DNA from: an uncultured Tissierellia bacterium
GTDB lineage: Bacteria; Bacillota; Clostridia; Tissierellales; Tissierellaceae
Assembly (NCBI GenBank): GCA_946402705.1
Contig: CAMIXG010000002.1
Span: 1-64,000 of the forward strand
Length of the DNA stretch: 64,000 nt
Direction of reading: 5' to 3'
A program made the translations under genes and the position numbers. The notes beneath the pieces were generated by a model. It had not been told where the DNA came from. It ran no database searches and saw only the letters and a program-made list of their open reading frames with translations. The stretch's first letter is position 1; each line of letters starts with the position of its first letter. Shown here in pieces: positions 61,098 to 64,000 of this stretch.

Positions 61098-61802
61098 ATG
61101 AAAAATAGAAATATAATACAAAGCTTTAATAATGCAGTAACGGGAATAGTTTCAGCTATTAAAACTGAAAAAAATATGAAGGTACATTATTTTGCAGGCT
61201 TGTTTGTAATTTTTGGAAGTTTATTCTTTGACTTTACAAGATTAGAATTTCTAGCCTTGGTATTCACTATAGTTTTAGTTTTTGTGGCTGAAATGTTTAA
61301 TACTGCTATAGAGTTAGTAGTTGACTTGGTAACAGATGAGTATCATCCTCTTGCAAAACTAGCTAAAGATATAGCAGCAGGCGGAGTTTTAATAGCAGTT
61401 ATAAACTCTTTAGTTGTGGGTTATGTTTTGTTTTTTGATAGGATTAACTCCCTTAGTAATATTTTATTATACAGGGTTAAGTCATCACCAATACATTTGA
61501 CCTTTATAGCCCTATTAGTAGTAACCATACTTACACTGGGACTTAAATCCTTGTTTTATAGGGGGAGAGGGACCCATCTACAAGGAGGAACAGTTAGTGG
61601 GCATTCGGCAATTTCTTTTTGTGTTGCGACCATAATAGCCTGTATATCTGAAAATGCTTTAGTTGGAACTCTAGGCTATTTTATAGCAGCCTTAGTAGGA
61701 GAAAGTAGAATAGAAGGAAAGATACATTCAGTATTTGAAGTTGTGGTAGGAGGAATACTGGGAATAGTTGTTGGGATACTAATATATCAGATTGGAAATT
61801 AG
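61098..61802 (+). CDS. DgkA-type lipid kinase fused to a PAP2 phosphatase domain
   Basis: A 234-residue membrane protein with two domains. Residues 1-115 are a DgkA/undecaprenol kinase (SFNNAVTGIVSAIKTEKNMKVHYFAG, then the signature AEMFNTAIELVVDLV...HPLAKLAKDIAAGGVL). Residues 130-234 are PAP2-like, with GGTVSGHSAISF (Ser167, His169) and GESRIEGKIHSVFEVVVGG, in which Arg and His fit the SRxxxxxH motif. Kinase and phosphatase of polyprenol lipids would then be on one chain. The PAP2 first motif is degenerate. In most Firmicutes the gene here encodes only DgkA. Confidence 0.88.
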   Translation: MKNRNIIQSFNNAVTGIVSAIKTEKNMKVHYFAGLFVIFGSLFFDFTRLEFLALVFTIVLVFVAEMFNTAIELVVDLVTDEYHPLAKLAKDIAAGGVLIAVINSLVVGYVLFFDRINSLSNILLYRVKSSPIHLTFIALLVVTILTLGLKSLFYRGRGTHLQGGTVSGHSAISFCVATIIACISENALVGTLGYFIAALVGESRIEGKIHSVFEVVVGGILGIVVGILIYQIGN

Positions 61803-61810
61803 GAGGAAAA

Positions 61811-62206
61811 ATGATAAAAGAACTTATAGAAAAAGCTAGAGAAGCTCAGGAAAAATCTTATTCTCCATATTCAAATTTTAGAGTTGGAGCAGCAGTGCTT
61901 ATAGATGGAAAGATATATAGTGGATGTAATATAGAAATTGCATCATATTCTCCAACTATATGTGCAGAGAGAACAGCCATTTTTAAGGGAATATCAGAAG
62001 GTGGTAAAAAGATAGAAAAAATAGCAATAGTTGGCGATAATCTAGATACTTATCCATGTGGAGTTTGTAGACAAGTAATTAGAGAATTTGCAAGTGAAGA
62101 TGTGGAAATTATAATAGCGAATTCTATAGATGACTATAAAATTTACTCTATGGAAGAAATACTTCCACATAGTTTTGGACCAAAGGATTTAGGAAAGGGT
62201 GAATAA
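61811..62206 (+). CDS. cdd: Cytidine deaminase
   Basis: A 131-residue tetrameric zinc enzyme converting cytidine and deoxycytidine to uridines. YSPYSNFRVGAAVLIDGKIYSGCNIEIASYSPTICAERTAIF contains the zinc Cys and catalytic Glu (CAE), and PCGVCRQVIREF the other two Cys. AGGAGG precedes the ATG. dgkA-cdd-era is the conserved order. Confidence 0.97.
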   Translation: MIKELIEKAREAQEKSYSPYSNFRVGAAVLIDGKIYSGCNIEIASYSPTICAERTAIFKGISEGGKKIEKIAIVGDNLDTYPCGVCRQVIREFASEDVEIIIANSIDDYKIYSMEEILPHSFGPKDLGKGE

Positions 62207-62207
62207 T

Positions 62208-63092
62208 ATGTATAAATCAGGATTTGTAACAGTGATTGGTAGACCAAATGTAGGTAAATCAACACTACTTAATAAGGTAATAGGAGAAAAAATTTCCATA
62301 ATATCAGATAAACCACAAACTACTAGAAATCAAATAAAACTTGTTCATACAGAAGAGGATGCTCAAATAGTGTTTTTAGATACTCCAGGCATGCAAAATC
62401 CAAAGAATGTTTTGGGAGAATATATGCTTAAAATGTCTAGAAGTACTTTAGAAGAAGTTGATGTAGTAACATACATGGTAGATGAAAGTTTGTCTATAGG
62501 TGCTATGGATAGTCAAATAATAGAAGAGTTAAAAGAGATATCTACACCTATAATTTTAGTTATAAATAAGATTGACCAGTTGAAAAAAGAAGAACTGGAC
62601 AGGTTAATAGAAAAATTTGAAAAAATGGATTTGTTTAAGGCTATAATACCTATATCTGCTTTAAATGACGAAAACATAACAGAATATATTAATACTTTGA
62701 AGGATTTATTACCAGAAGGGCCACAATATTTCCCAGAAGATATGATAACAGATCAACCAGAAAGATTTGTGGTATCAGAGCTTATAAGAGAAAAAGCACT
62801 TTTGTTTTTAGATGAAGAATTACCTCATGGCATTTATGTATCTGTCGAAAAAATGAAAAAAAGACCTAAAAAATCCATGGTGGATATAGACGCAAATATC
62901 TATTGTGAAAAAGATTCTCACAAGGGCATGATAATTGGAAAAGGTGGCAAGATGCTTAAAAAAATAGGTGTGGCTGCCAGAGAAGATATAGAAAGCTTAT
63001 TAGATACTAAGGTTAATTTACAACTTTGGGTTAAGGTTGAGAAAAACTGGAGAGAAAAAGAAGGTAAGGTTAAGTACTTCGGTTATAAATAG
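62208..63092 (+). CDS. era: GTPase Era
   Basis: A 294-residue GTPase for 30S maturation. The G motifs are TVIGRPNVGKSTLLNKVIGEKISIISDKPQTTRNQIK, DTPGMQNPKN and NKIDQLKKEE. The C-terminal KH domain has DSHKGMIIGKGGKMLKKIGVAAREDIESLLDTKVNLQLWVKV. The ATG at 62208 follows AAAGGGTGA, and the tracked GTG at 62199 overlaps it and the cdd end. Confidence 0.98.
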   Translation: MYKSGFVTVIGRPNVGKSTLLNKVIGEKISIISDKPQTTRNQIKLVHTEEDAQIVFLDTPGMQNPKNVLGEYMLKMSRSTLEEVDVVTYMVDESLSIGAMDSQIIEELKEISTPIILVINKIDQLKKEELDRLIEKFEKMDLFKAIIPISALNDENITEYINTLKDLLPEGPQYFPEDMITDQPERFVVSELIREKALLFLDEELPHGIYVSVEKMKKRPKKSMVDIDANIYCEKDSHKGMIIGKGGKMLKKIGVAAREDIESLLDTKVNLQLWVKVEKNWREKEGKVKYFGYK

Positions 63093-63100
63093 GAGACAGT

Positions 63101-63841
63101 ATGATTAAGGTAGAAGGGATTATATTAAGGGAAGCTAGATATGGAGAGACTGGTAAGATATTAACTGTATTTACCAAAGAATTAGGTAAAATAAATATCA
63201 TGGTAAAGGGAGTATATAAACCAAAATCTAGATTAATAGCAAATACGCAGATGTTTTCATTAAATAGTTTTACCTTGAAAAAGGGAAAGAATTTTTATTA
63301 TATAGTGGATGCAGATTTAATAGAATCTTTTTATAAGATAAGGGAAGACATAGAAAAGATAGTGTTTGGATATTATGTCCTAGAACTTGTGGATAAATCT
63401 ATGGCAGGTGAAATGCCCAGTGGTAAAGTATATGAACTTTTGAAAAAAGGCCTCTATGTTTTGAGCCAGTGGGAAAGAGATTTTTTTAAATTTATAATAG
63501 CTTTTGAAATAAAATATATATCCTTTCTAGGTTATAGACCAAATTTAGAGACTTGTGTAAACTGTGGATGCAAGACTAGTCACAAGAATAATTTTTCCAT
63601 AGAATATGGTGGTATAGTTTGTGAAAATTGTAAAAATATAGATAGATATTCTTCCAATTTTAATGATGAATTATGTGGTATAATGATAAAGGCTATGTAT
63701 CTTCCATTTGAAAAATTAGAAGATATAAATGATGAAAAAGAGAAGATAGTTAGAGTTCATAATATACTTGTTGATTATATTTTATATAATATAGACAGGA
63801 AAAAATTCAACTCATTACTATTTTTAGAAACCATAGTATAA
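63101..63841 (+). CDS. recO: DNA repair protein RecO
   Basis: A 246-residue recombination mediator that loads RecA. The N-terminal OB fold is KVEGIILREARYGETGKILTVFTKELGKINIMVKGVYKPKSRL. A four-Cys zinc site lies at CVNCGCK...GGIVCENC. Length is normal. It is the last gene of the phoH-ybeY-dgkA-cdd-era-recO run and starts nine bases after era with GGAGAC as RBS. Confidence 0.95.
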   Translation: MIKVEGIILREARYGETGKILTVFTKELGKINIMVKGVYKPKSRLIANTQMFSLNSFTLKKGKNFYYIVDADLIESFYKIREDIEKIVFGYYVLELVDKSMAGEMPSGKVYELLKKGLYVLSQWERDFFKFIIAFEIKYISFLGYRPNLETCVNCGCKTSHKNNFSIEYGGIVCENCKNIDRYSSNFNDELCGIMIKAMYLPFEKLEDINDEKEKIVRVHNILVDYILYNIDRKKFNSLLFLETIV

Positions 63842-63877
63842 TCCAGTCTAGCCTTGATTTTCAAATAGCTATACAGT

Positions 63878-63906
63878 TTGACAAGAATATATTTGTTTGG
63901 TAAATT
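63878..63906 (+). promoter_or_regulatory. Promoter after recO
   Basis: A consensus TTGACA (63878-63883) is followed after 17 bases by TAAATT (63901-63906). It should drive a gene or RNA that begins beyond or at the window edge. Confidence 0.6.
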
Positions 63907-63952
63907 AATTAGAAGGATAACTATGTAAAATTTTATGAAATCAATATAAAAA

Positions 63953-63980
63953 TAGGCCATTCCTGAAGGGTGGCTTTTTG
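63953..63980 (+). terminator. Hairpin with T-tract at the window end
   Basis: GCCATTC and GGGTGGC pair around CTGAA (with G-T pairs), then TTTTTG. It lies about 45 bases after the predicted transcription start, so it may be an attenuator. An ATG at 63982 opens a frame (MTDLLR...) that leaves the window and cannot be judged. Confidence 0.45.
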
Positions 63981-64000
63981 TATGACAGATTTGTTAAGGA

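Noticed and set aside
1-64000. CRISPR array, transposase, toxin-antitoxin or phage-defence cluster
   Set aside because: No regularly spaced short repeats, no transposase motifs and no recognisable defence genes were seen; nearly all genes are core functions.
1-64000. A clear, previously undescribed multi-gene system
   Set aside because: The unknown proteins (52511-53353 and 59213-59653) are isolated single genes; linking them to a system would go beyond the sequence evidence.

Overview
The window is strongly AT-rich, with densely packed, mostly co-directional genes, AGGAGG-type ribosome binding sites, frequent TTG and GTG starts and TTGACA/TATAAT promoters. It looks like a low-GC Gram-positive anaerobe of the Clostridia/Tissierellia type. 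An Rnf complex points to anaerobic energy conservation. mreBCD, a class B PBP and minCDE point to a rod shape. Several blocks keep the usual clostridial gene order but lack the sporulation genes that often sit in them (spoIVFA/FB, gpr/spoIIP, yqfC/yqfD), so a non-sporulating lineage is plausible. This is inference from one window.

Layout. 1-5.2 kb: a gene tail that looks broken, an AraC-type regulator and an iron/siderophore ABC importer (lipoprotein, two permeases, ATPase). 5.2-6.0 kb: a decayed stretch with a tyrosine-recombinase remnant beside a tRNA-Leu(CAA). 6-11.7 kb: polA, coaE, a lytic transglycosylase and a solute-binding lipoprotein. 11.7-17 kb: a leader with two candidate promoters, hairpins and a palindrome, then rnfCDGEAB. 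17.3-29.3 kb: NusG domain II protein, Gx transporter family protein, maf, radC, mreBCD, a very large PBP2, minCDE, apbE and a short RNase E/G. 29.3-34 kb: L21 leader, rplU, prp, rpmA, obg, yhbY, nadD, yqeK, ridA, rsfS. 34-40.4 kb: dacA (minus), comEA, an orphan response regulator, comEC, holA, rpsT (minus). 40.6-42.3 kb: three tandem type I signal peptidases. 42.3-51.4 kb: lepA, hemW, an M20 hydrolase (minus), and CIRCE-hrcA-grpE-dnaK-dnaJ. 51.5-53.4 kb: an exported SAM-hydrolase family protein and an unknown membrane-anchored protein. 53.4-57.6 kb: prmA, rsmE, mtaB, a HIT protein, rpsU, yqeY. 57.7-63.8 kb: nfeD, floA, a coiled-coil protein, phoH, ybeY, a DgkA-PAP2 fusion, cdd, era, recO. The window ends in a promoter and a hairpin.

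How the parts work together. ApbE can attach FMN to RnfD and RnfG, which pump ions between ferredoxin and NAD. Mre, PBP2 and Min control shape and division placement. Prp trims the N-terminal extension of its neighbour L27. HrcA represses its own chaperone operon through CIRCE. ComEA and ComEC form a DNA-uptake route. The DgkA-PAP2 fusion, the signal peptidases and DacA serve the envelope.

I did not find a clearly undescribed multi-gene system. The observations most worth following are the signal peptidase triplet, the exported SAM-hydrolase family protein with its unknown neighbour, the DgkA-PAP2 fusion, the RNase E/G that stops before its zinc link, the oversized PBP2, the rnf leader, the atypical response regulator between comEA and comEC, and the empty sporulation-gene positions.
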